In this document: positions 41,101-53,100 of the stretch, one piece after another
How positions within the stretch are numbered: the first letter of the stretch is position 1
Layout: each line of letters opens with the position of its first letter
DNA from: Haematococcus lacustris
Taxonomy: Eukaryota > Chlorophyta > Chlorophyceae > Chlamydomonadales > Haematococcaceae
Assembly: GCA_030144725.1 (NCBI GenBank)
Contig: JASKMD010000008.1
Location: 9,646,787 to 9,710,786, forward strand
Reading direction: 5' to 3'
Length of the DNA: 64,000 bases
The notes under the pieces: generated by a model
The model's input: only the letters and a program-made list of their open reading frames with translations
Database searches by the model: none
What the model was told of the DNA's origin: nothing
Translations under genes and position numbers: made by a program

Positions 41101-44100
41101 CATTGATGGAATCAAAGCCCATGTCTCGACCCTTGCCACAGCTGATGTACTCTTTGTATCTGATGCGAGCGCCCCGCAGTGTGTGATTGCAGCCGCAGAA
41201 CACGTCCTCAGTCAGGTGCAGCAGTCGTGTGGCCTTGCTCATGCCGCCCCGTGTCATCACCTGCTCACACGCAGGGGCACGCATGCTATCATCATGACAA
41301 CACAGAGGTAAGCCCAGTGTCATGCCTGAAGCAGATGCACTCACAAACAGCTTGTTGAAGATGTCCGGGTGCCCGTAGTGGAGGCGTACGCGGGCAGGGT
41401 GCGTCATTGTCCTCTGCATGTGTCAGAGTCAGGGACAATGTGTGAGTACAGGGTTGGTCATCGCAGCGACCTGGTTGAGGGTTGCCAGAGTGGGCAGCCA
41501 GCTGGGATGAAGGTGAAGCTACTCACCTGGGTGATGGTGCCAAACGCATACTCTGTGGCAGCAGCAAAACGCCCCAAGGCGCCTGCAGACTCAGAAAAGA
41601 TGTACTCCCGGAACCCCACAATGGCTGTGAAAACGGAACCTGCTTGCCTTGACCGCACCACTGAGTGAAGCTCAGATCCCTGCAGCCACGTTCAGACGGA
41701 GACATCAGGCTGTTTTGCCGCAGCAATGTGCACATAGCAAGCGTCCAGCTTGCGAGTACTCACTGTCATGTCCGACGTGATGGTGAACTTCTCATCATCA
41801 TCACAGAACAGGTAGGCATCGCCCCGTGATGATGGTTGCAGCTCTGCCAGCAGGTTTCGTGACTTCAGCCACTCACACAGATAGCCGTCCTGGTTCCTGC
41901 AGCTCAGAGCCAAGTGTAGTGTGTATAAGAGCCGTGGATGTTGGTGCAGCCATGTTCTTGGACCAGGCTTATGCACTCACATGTCAATGGCTTGGATCCC
42001 TTCCATGTGCGCAAAGATGACAGCATGGTTCTGGTTCTCCGGCTTGCCTTCTCCCAGGATGACACCGCGTGAGCTGTACCTGTGTTGCAAGAGGAACGAC
42101 ACACACGCATGTGCCCTAAGGATGCTGGTGGCACTGGCGTCAAGCAGCCTGCCTGGTCCACTCCCTTTGCTTGACACCGCACCTGTTTTGTGGCAGCCGC
42201 ACCCGGTACTGCTCATACACAGGCTGGTCATCAAGGTGGGGCAACTGGTTCAGGTCTTCAGGGTCACGGCCCTGCATGGCGACCGCAGGAGCGCAAATGT
42301 CATGAACTCATTTTACTCGTCTACTTGCAAAATCATGGTTCATCATCTGATCTCCTACCTTGATGAGCACAGAGAACTCCACAGTCCCCATGCCATCCAC
42401 CTCTGCCTTCTCCAAGAAAGCAGCTTTCAGGCAGCGGGGGTGCCGCTGCAGCATCAGGTCCATGCTCTTGGACAGCCACCTGCGCAAGGGGGCGCAGCCA
42501 GCCAGGTTAGCAAGCGCTCAAGGACCAACATGAACAGATCCTGCTGTTAGGACGCAGGGCAGGGCTCACTTCAGCCGCACGTCTCGAGAATCGCGGTTCT
42601 TGCCATAGGTCTGGGGGGTGACCAGCATCTCAAACCGACTGCATACCTGCACAAGCGGTGCCAGGGAGTTGCCACTACCAGCGTCATCAACAGGCATCAG
42701 CTGCTGTAAGGACCCTTTGTATATGTGCCCTTTTGACAGCCCTTTGGAGGCGCGAGAGTGAGCGACACACGGGTATAAGTAGGTATCAGCAGGTGTGAGC
42801 AGTTATGAGCCTGGTGGCGCAATGGCCCAGTACCGCGGAGCAAGAGCCACATCCAACTGAAAGCCCGCAAAAACAAGATTCATCGTAGTCGTGGTCGTGG
42901 TGTGGTCCGCTGCAATTGTGCAGTCTGGTGAGGTCCGCGCTATGTGGGTCCTTACAGCACCCATAGCTAGCCAATGCATCACAACACCCACCAGCTTGTC
43001 AATCCAGCGCTGGTACTCAAGATCGGTCATGGTTGGTGGCATAGGATGCTCCAGCTTGGCCAGAACCCGCAGAGCCTGCATGGTGACCAGGTTCAGTACA
43101 GCATGTCAGTATCTGAGGGGGGTCCTCACGCATGGAGTGGAGCAACATCTGCAGACCCAGAGCGTTGAGCTACAATGCCGCTGTGTTGACAGGTTGGACC
43201 TTCATGACCCACTTTTTCATTTCGCATCATGCCATTGGCCGTGCGCCCCAGCAGCTGGCCCCTGCAGCTGGCCCACATCTGGAGCTCCAGTCGGTACTCA
43301 TACAGCCAGTTGCCTGCCCAGCCACAGCCACAGCCAACAGCGCAGACATTACAGGAGCACTGATTGGCTCCAGTTATTGATAGGCTTGTGCTGGCAACCC
43401 ACCTGGGGCAAAGTCAATCTCGCTGAGCTCCTTCACATTGATGTCAGGAATGATGGACTTCATCCTTTCCTTGAAGTTCTCCCACTCATCGGGGAATGTT
43501 GCCTGTAGCCCGCAGTGCATAGGCACTTGTTTGTGCACTGCTTGTCATGAGCCACACCTGCCACGACTCCTTAGCTCCTGTGGTTGTTCTACTGCAGCAG
43601 CTGCATGTGTATGACGTTGGGGAGTTTTTGCTGTGCTGGAAGGTGGTGGACAGGTTACGGATGTGTCTTGTGCATTAGGAGGAGTGGGGCAGCTGCAGCT
43701 TTGCAGCCAAGGTCCTGTAGCCAGGACTTCACCTTGAGGAACGCCATGAGCGACACTGAGTCATCACCTTCCGTCAACAGGTCAGTCATCTTCTTGGCTT
43801 TGAGCCCCAGCTGCACAAGAGCAAGTCACATAAGCAATGATTCCTTGAGGCAGCAGGGCATGTCGGGCAGGGGTGCACTGAGCCAAATTGATGAAACCTG
43901 CACAAAAGAGTCGTTGCTGTACCGTTCTAACAGTAGGCTGAATGTTTCATAGGCAGCAGAGCCCACCTCTTTAGCCAGCGCTGCACTCTCCAGGGGGTAC
44001 AACACATCCTCCTCATACAGCGGCGTCATGATGGTCCAGCTCCACATCTTCTCCAAGGAGCAGGGGCGGTCCAGGTGAGGGTGACCCAAGCTGCATGGGC

Positions 44101-47100
44101 AAGCACTCGACACAATTGTAAGATGGCCTGTGTTCAGCTGGCAGGCAAGCCTACAGCTGCCAAGTCACTTCACCTGTTGATGAAGAATCCCAGGCAGCGC
44201 TGTGTTTCTTCACTCTGGGGAGTTGCCTCTGCCACAGTGGCCAGGAGCATGCGCTTGATCACCCGCACCTGGCATATCATGCAGCACAGCCAAGCCAGGG
44301 ATGCCTGAAGTCATGGCTGATGCATACGTACGCTATCACATGTTATGGTGCAACTCGTCCTCAGACACTGATGAGTCAGGCTGATGGTCTGTCTCATCCA
44401 CAGCCACACACACACCCACCACTTTGAGGAGCTCCCTAAAGTTGGCCGTTGCGCTAGTTGAGAGAGCGTTCTTGAAGATGACCTTCAGCCGGTCTGAGTC
44501 ACGGGCTAATTCACGCTTCATCTCCTGAAAGGATTGCAAGGGCGTTTGGCAGGACGCCATCAATGATGCTCAGACTTGCTGGTGGGGTTACTGCCAGCAT
44601 AATCACGGCTATAGACATGCAAAACGCACCTGCACAACCTCCAGCATGATGCTGCTGAGCTCCAGCTCCTCATCTGTGGCGCGCCCATACTCATGGGCCT
44701 TGCTCACAGCAAAGCACTCGCCTTCAAGGCTGGTCAGCAGCGTGTACAGATGGCCCGCAAAGTCACGCATCTCAAAGGGCACCTGTCAATAAGCCATGAG
44801 CATGAAGGAGCAGCGTGCATACATAGCTTGCTGAACAGTGCTTGGTGCATCAGCACTGACTGTGGAGGCTATCCAGCATCAGGACACCTCACCTCTTGCC
44901 TGGAGCACATGTCCTCCAACAGACCAATCAGTTGAACCCCAGCGTTGTAGAACCTGTGTCAAGGAGCAGTGAACAAACAGCAGTCAAGCCCAACCCTTGA
45001 AACAGGTCGGAGGAAATGAACGATACCGGACATGAGGCAGCCCGCACACTTTGCGCACCCACTCACTTCTTGCGATGCAAAGCATGCTTGACGTTGACAT
45101 TTGCAGAGCAGAAGGGTGCCGGGGTTATAACGTGGGCATGCTTGCCAGACAGCAATCCGATCTGGCACCCAAGCCACACACAGAGGACCCGCAGCTCGCT
45201 TAACACCATGATTTGGGCGGTGGTCACCATGCCTGCACAACCACAGCCACAGATCTTACAGCAGTCAAGCACAGTGAAGACATGTGCTGCATCCGAGCCT
45301 GTGCTGCAATGCGACCCAATCGCACCTGTGTCCACCACTTTGCGGACTTGGCCGGCATAGAAGAAGGTGGGCAATAGAATAGGACGCAAGCCGTAGTGTC
45401 GGCTCCCAAGGTCGAGCCGGACAAACTTGAGCATCCCAATCTACAGGCAGCAGCAGTAGCAGTATCAGCAGCATTGGGTGGCGATAGGACTCCAAGTTTG
45501 CAATCGGGAAGCTGTCACGGACTGCTGCTCCCTTGACATCTGCACCCACCTCCTTGTCGGAGATGAGGTCTGCACCTCGAATGTCGTCAATGATCTCATC
45601 CCAGGCGCTGGCGAAGGCGTTCCACATCATCATCTGATAGTGCACATCGTCAATAGCCAGGTCCTCCGCGGTCAGACCAGTCTTGTCGTTTTCAGGTGGT
45701 GCTGCTGGGGCACTGCCGGCACTGGGGAGCTGCTGTTTGCCGTTGACGGTCAGCTGCACACTCTGCATGCGCTTGGCCATGAGCATGGACTGCTTTGGCT
45801 TTGCTCCTTTGAAGGGTGCCTCCACATCGTTCTTCTTCCACAGGTTCAACTTGCTCATGAAGCCGCCCAACAAGGGGGCACTGTCATCCTCCTGGTTGGC
45901 AGCTGGCTGCAGGTGCAGTACAGCACAGCCAAGTGCTCAGCTGAGCATCAGGGAAGCGGTGCTGGCCCTAGCACCTTTGACCAGTTTCACTGCCATGGTC
46001 ACCTTTCGTCTTGTGCCTCCAGCCTCCACATCTTCAGCATCCAGCATAGCCTTGAAGCTGGACAGATGATTAAAGAGGCTGTCCCCGCTCCGCTGAGGAA
46101 GCTGCTGTCCCTGCTTTGGCGCTGCAAGCTTCGTCGGCTTTGGTTTGGCTTCAGTGCCACCTACATCATCTGCAAACCGTGCGCCCTGCAAGGCGGAGGA
46201 CACTGTAGCTTAGCAATCACACAGCAGCATACATGGTTGTGGCATAATAAGCTCGATCCAAGACCTCAGCTTGCCTTCTTCACGATTGGAGAGGGCATGT
46301 CTTGCGGGGAGCCTGGCACCAGCAAGTGTGGCAGCGCCAGAGCAGGTTGCACGGCAGGGCCAGGTGTCTGCATGGAAACTCACAACCACACAGGGCTCTG
46401 AAGCAATTGTCCGTTGGGTCACTGTCATATCACACGCCATGTGCTACAATGTTCAAGGTCAGCACCTACCGGTGGAGTGGTATGGGGCAGCGGCCGGGCC
46501 TCCTCTTGAGTCATGCTGTTGGTGCGGGAATCAATGGGCTTGCCAAACAAGTCATCCAGCTCACTCTCCAGGTGCCCTCTGGCTGAAGTGCTGGCAGTGG
46601 CATGCGGGCTGCTGACCAGTGGCGGCAAGGGGCCCAGCCCTGGCCGGGCATCCTCAACCCCTTCACCTAGCGGCTGAGCTGCCGGGACTGTGACGTGAAC
46701 AGAGGACCCATCGTGTTGGTTGCTTCCTGCTGCTGTGGGTGGTTCATCCACTGTCTCGGCATTTTGCAGGGCCTGACCCAGCCACCACAGGCTGGCAGGG
46801 CCAGCATTCATAGCCAAGAGCTTGCCGGGTACCTTGCGCACAGCACGCAGGCGCTGCTTGCGTTGGGATGCACTCTCGATGGTGGCTTGCGCTGCTGCCA
46901 TGAGTGGTGCTGCACTGCCTGAGCTGTCACTAGTGAGACTGCTGCTGCTGCTGGTTCGCCGCCAATAGGACGAGGTGTGTTTTGCAGTGGGTAGGTCTGC
47001 CCATGTTGAGCCGTGCTGCCGGCTTGAGCTCAACTCCACCTCCTGTGAAGGCAGCAAGCTCTCCGCCAGGGGCCCTGACTGCCCACCAGAGCGTGAGAAG

Positions 47101-50100
47101 CGGGACCGCCCAGCTGCATGGCGCTCGCTCAGGGTGGTTGGGGGAGCGGCCACAATCTCTGGGGAGGTGGTGGCAGTGGGCCGCAGTGGGCCCCAGGCCT
47201 CAGCAACGGGGCCGGAGGGTGCTGCTGCTGCTGCTGGGGAGGAAGCAGTGGGTGGGGGGCGGTCAGATGCTGCCAATAACACAGCAGGCATGCGAGCTCC
47301 GCCACTGGCCCTGCTGCTAGACGGCCTGTTGTCCTCCTCTGGAGCAACCGCAATAAGTGACACCTTCTTGCGGCCAGTGCTGCCAGAGCTTGGGCTGTTG
47401 GTCTTCAGGGATGACGGCATGGGGGTGCCTGTCATGAGGGGCGCTGCCGGGTATGCGGAGGCAGCCATCTGACCAGACGTGCCTGGAGCAGCCTCCTTCT
47501 TCTGAAGGGCAGCCCTTCGTGCATCTGCTGCCATCTTGTCCACCTCATCCACTTGCTCGGTCTTACGTGACAGAATCTTGCCAAGGATGCTGCTCACCTT
47601 GCCATCAGCCTTGCTGGCGGCATTGCTGCCGCCTGCCAGCTGTCGGCGGTCGCCAAGGTGGCCACCGAAGCCTGAGCCTGCCACTGACTCTACCTCCAGG
47701 GCATCACTGTCACCATCGTACCCACCACCCCACTCGCTGGCAGCCCGGGAAGGGGCTGCGCTGGCAGCTCTGGAAGGGGATGCACTGACTGCAGCGGTGA
47801 CTGGGCGGGTCCTGCCACTCTTAGGGGCTTGAGACACTGACAGCGCAACCTTGTGCTGCCGGCCTGCTGGGCTGGGGGTGGGGCCTGTGTTGGCCTTACT
47901 CTTCTTCAGCTTAGCGGCGTCAGCTGCCATCTTGTCGACAGCATCGCCCTCACCAGCATCACTGTGCACAAAGCGGTTGAAGATGCCCTGCAGCACACAC
48001 ATCACTATGCCAACCGGTTGAGCCTCTGACAATACACCAGCACACACATATAGGTTTTGCTGACCTGGTGGCATTGCAAGCGCCATACCTTGATGCCCGC
48101 GGCTTGCTGCTGCACCTCCTCGCCATCAGTGGCCGCCACATTGGGTGCCATGGAACCAGACTGGGAGATGCCCATCACCTCCTTGTCTATCAGGTGGCCC
48201 TTGCCCGCCATGATGGCTGCTTTGTGCGCCTGAGCCTTCGCCTGGACAGCATTCCAAACCACTGTGCCGCTGCCTGACAAAACTACCAGTGGTGTAAGCA
48301 GAACAAAAGCAACAGCAGCATGGGTGGCCTAGGCATTTCGGCTCTGCAGCGAGCCCACCTCGTCCTCCTTGTGGCGCTCGTCGCGCTTTTGAGCCTCCTC
48401 GTCTCGTTTCTTTTCGGATATGGCCACCCGGGTGCGGTTCGAGCTGCTGGGCAGCATGGCTGTCTTCCGCTCAGGCTTATCGGAGTGTGTGGCATCTTGC
48501 ACCAGGGCCCGCATCCTGTCAATGACCCCTGACGGGCCAGAGCGTTGGGCTGCGTCACCAGACATGGATCCGCCAGCACTGGACTTGCCCCGACCGTTGA
48601 AGTGCACCTGCATGGGGGTCAAGTTTTCGCCTACTGATGCCAAGCAGGTACTAATTGACGCCAGCAGACATTGGGTGGTCTTCCCCACCTTCTTGCCTAG
48701 AATCTCCTCAGGTGTCAGCACAGCCTTCTTAAACATCAGGCCGTCTGACACTTGCGTCACATGACCTGTTGCGCTGTCCTCCACAAACATGCTCTGCTTC
48801 AGCTGCGCCAGTTGGTTGTCGTTGCCAAGCTCTGACATGCACTTGTGCCACCACCTGGCAGCCAAAGGCAGTTGACAGCTCAGGAGTTGAGCGTGATGTG
48901 CCCAGCAAGGACAAGCGCATTTGCAAGTGCCAACAGCTACCTTGCTGGCGCCCTGTAGAACTCCTTTGTTACTTCATCCCAGGAGGTGAGGACGCCCAGG
49001 TCCAGCTTGAACATGCCTCTGAGGGGTGGGGCCACAAACACGCATGACAACAGTAACGTCAGCAAGGCAACGACCAGCCTCATGGTATTCCTGCAATTGG
49101 TTTTGTCCCCATACCTGAGGAGACCAAAAATGGTGATGGCGATTTGGTAAAACAGCGCAGTGTCCATGAAGATGATGACCATGAAGGGAGCCACTCTCCC
49201 GGCAAGCAGTAGCCAGTCACCGCCCAGACAAGGGAACGGGTATTTGCCAGTGTTCCCCAGCTCAGTGGGATACCTAGCGCAACAGCAGCAGGCATCCATA
49301 CAACAGCATCAGCAAAGTCATCACCTGGTTGCATACCCCACATGGCCAGGCCCATGGTATAGTGCCCCGGCACACATTGGCTGCTGACACCATTTTGACA
49401 CAAATGCTTGAGACCTCACCACTTGGAGGCACCGCCATCGCACGACAGCCAGTGCCGGTACAGCACCACTCGCAACGGCACCACCACTGGCTTGGCAATC
49501 ACAAAGTAGTCAAATGGCAGCTTCATAGCAAAGACCTGCAAGCACACACGGGCAGCTCACCAGTGATTGAGTCAGAAGACTGTGAGGGCAGCCTGGGAGC
49601 ATGTATTGGCTGGAAAGGTATGCTCAGTACTGTCCAACATACTTAATGCGGAAAACAAGCAACAGCATTCGATTGTGTGACTGGGATGTGTGAGCTGTTG
49701 TTAACATCCACTGCTGTGCACTTTGACCCAGGCTGGGTCCCAAGAGCCTGGGTAGGAGCCTGTCTCACAAGTCGTAGCGGAGACAGCGGCCATGATAGCA
49801 TTGACCAACTCTTCACAAAGGGGATGTGTGTGAGCAAGAGCAGATATAATGACCAGGCTCGGACACCGCTTGATTAGGGCTTGCTGCTCTTGCCCTGCAT
49901 GCTGGTCTATGTTCAGCACCAGGTGGGAAAGGGGTAACACAGCGGCGCATGTGACATAACTGTGGTAGCATGACGTGCCAGCCTGCATTGTCAACATGAC
50001 GACTACTCTGGCAGCTGAACGTGCTGACTGCTCTGCTCTGACAATAGACATAAACAGGAAGGGTGACAGTGGCAGGCACCATAGGTGTCTCTTCCCCACT

Positions 50101-53100
50101 TGAGCAACGGGACAAGCAGGGAAAGGGGCAAACTACTAGCACCCCAATGCTATGCCTCCCTCACCGCAGCTTCCTTGTGTGCTGGGCACAGGCTGTCAAG
50201 CCCACCAGTGCGAGGCCCGTATTGCAGAGCCTAACACCATAACCAGGCACACGGTTTGACCAGGAGTGCACCCAGCACTCTAAAGTAAATGCATTGGAGA
50301 GAGCAAGCGGCGCCCATTGACAGCCGCAAGACAGCCTACCACCAAGGCCCAGCAGCAGCACCAGTCTATGGCCAACGAGCGTGGGCTGTGTCAACGCTGA
50401 GTCAGCTTGCATGCGGCCACAGCAGGACTGCGCTGTCAATCGAGGTTTGCCCTTTGGAGGTGCCCTTTGGAGGCTTGCCCTTTGGAGGTGCGAGAGTGAG
50501 TGACATCGCCTCCTGGGTATAAGTAGGTATCAGCAGGTGTGAGCAGATATGAGCCTGGTGGCGTAATGCCTTCGAGGAAGCGGCCCAGTACCGCGGAGCA
50601 AGAGCCGCATCCGGTTGAAAGCCCGCGAAAACAAGGTCCGTCGTAGTCATGGTGTGGTCCGCTGCAACTGTGCTGGTGGCCAGAGCAGGGGAAGCTGCCA
50701 GCCCAGGGCAAGGAGTACCCTGGCCTGGGCTACAAGCGGCTGCGAGACAAGCCTCCTAAGGCCCAGCAGCAGCAGCAGCAGCAGCCTGCTGTGGCACAGT
50801 AGTGTGTGGCCTCCCTATCTTGAGCTGTCATCAGCTTACACTTAGTGCATGCAAGACATGCCAACTCTACACAATAATCCTCTGGGTCAGGCAATAGTGT
50901 AGGTGGTAGGCAACCATGACCATGTGTATGCCATGTGCATGTCATGTGATGGGAACACCACACAGACAAAACACCGTTTTGTAGTGATCCACATTTAGTG
51001 TTCGACTGCAATGAAGACTCAAGGTTGAGGGCCAAGGTGCTGAGTCGGCTTGCACTAGTGTTATACTGATACACTAGCCTGCCATACCAAGCTGGTAAAT
51101 AACCCACTGACATATCAGACAATAGAGTAGGGGGTTGGCATCTGCACTTCAGGGACGCTAATGTGGACATGGTGGGTTTGTAAGCTGACAGAGCGTGCTT
51201 ACCAGTAGCCAGAAGAGGCCATTTAGGAAGAGCAGCTTCCACTTCATATGCATGGGCGCGCTGAGCCAGCAAGTGGCATCACCACGCAAGGTGGAGGCCC
51301 GGAAGATGGCAGGGAGCTTCAGCATGTGCGTCAAGCTCACCATGTAGCCGTCCCTCTGCACACCGCCCACCACAACGTCGACATTAGGCAACACACACGC
51401 CCCAATGACATGCACAGGTAGGAGTTCTTCGCAGCTTCACGCAGCAAGCATACATCACCACATCACTTTCACATCCACTGCTTGCACTCATGCTTGACAA
51501 AGGGATTAGGGACTACGACAGGACATATGCAGTTCAGAGCATCATCTGCATAGCTTCAATGCTGACCTACAGGCCAGTAGAGTATCATCAGATTGACAAC
51601 ATTTTTAGATGTGGGTCGAGATGCATGCAGGGTTTGACTCCAGCCAGTGGTGTGGCTCACCAATGTGAGGCACCAGTGCAGGAAGTGTAGGAAGACGTAG
51701 AGGCCAGCAAACACGCCCCACCACTCCCTGGCGTACGGCCGCAGCGGCGTTCTGTAGAACTGGAGGACATACCAGACCAGCATGAGTGCCGCCAGCACGA
51801 TCCACTCCCACAAGCCCCAGATCCCTGCAGGTAAGGATAGCAAAGGATAGCCCCAGTTCCACAAGGCATGCAGGATTGTCAACCTGTAAGAGTCCGCAGC
51901 TCTATGCAGGCATGCGCACCATGCAGGGGGGTGCCTTCCAGCCGGTGCTTGCGGCGCTTGATCACTGTTTGGTGGCCCACAAACATCTGGGCGGAACGCG
52001 CCACGTCTGTGTTCTCTTCTGCCACCTTGTTCAGGCGCTGCACGGCCCGAATGCCAGCCTGGCTCATGCGGTACTTGCCCCTGCAGGCAGGGCACCTGGG
52101 TGTCTGGCCTGCATCCAAAGCAACCTGATGGCTGCAGCAAGTAAGGACCCACTGTGTGCTGAAGACCTTGGACAGGGTGGTGTTCAGCGGCTCTGGCGGC
52201 TCGCTGGTCATAAACCAGTTGCAGATGCGCTCCAATGCCTTCAAACAGGCGTGTGTGACCAGTGTCATGGACAGATAGCGCCAGTCCCAGCCCATGAAGG
52301 CCAACACCTGAGGCAGGCACACCAATAGTCTGGTTGGCCGCAGCAAGGCTGCGCTGTCAGTTGCGGTAGCGTGCATGGAAGGACAGCGTTGGTCAGCACT
52401 GACGGTGTACTGCATGTTGGCAGCGTACCTGGAGGAAATGGTACGCCACAAGGTGCACACACCACACGCGGAAGTAGGCCCGATACATGGCTGCCCAGGT
52501 GCGGCGCTCACGGTATGTCTTCACAAACACCTTTGTATGCCAGAACTCAGCAGCGATCTGCAAGGAAGCACTTTCTCAGGTCAACCAACGCAACGCAAGA
52601 TGGGTGCCTGTGGCATGACATGGGCCTTACTGAAGCTTGGAAGCCGCCCACAGATTGCAGCTTTGCAAATCCCAGGTTGGTCAAGGCAGTCCAGGCCTCG
52701 TTGGCGGTTGCAGACTGCAGTTGCTCTGGCTTCACACGCAGCGCTGCTACCGTGTCTGCAGGCGTACACCATCAGCAACGCATGTTGGGGGAGAGCTACA
52801 ATGGGGTCCTTCACGCTGCCAATGTGCAGCGAGGGCGACCTGAAGCAACCAGGTGCAGACAACTGGCACCTTGCACTATTTCTTTCACGTTCATGGTCTC
52901 GTTGAAGTCATCGTAGCCAATGCGGTGCGCGACGTCAATACCCAGGGTGCCCAGGTGGTCCACCTGCATAAGGACCAGGCATTGTGGCTTGTACATGGAA
53001 TGCAGCCTCTCCTGATGTCTTGGCAGCAGCCCGAACGCACCTCATATGCAAACACGTCAAAGATGGGCGTCACAATGCGGTCGCAGTAGAAGCCACCATC

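Noticed and set aside
46425..48086. A separate 553-residue gene
   Set aside because: It lies between, and is spliced in phase with, callose synthase exons on the same strand, and its composition is low complexity. It is treated as an expansion of that gene.
52080..52200. RING-like CCxH...CPAC motif inside callose synthase
   Set aside because: The Cys-rich stretch can be removed as a 93-nt intron with a weak GTCTTC donor and CTGCAG acceptor, and only half of a RING is present.
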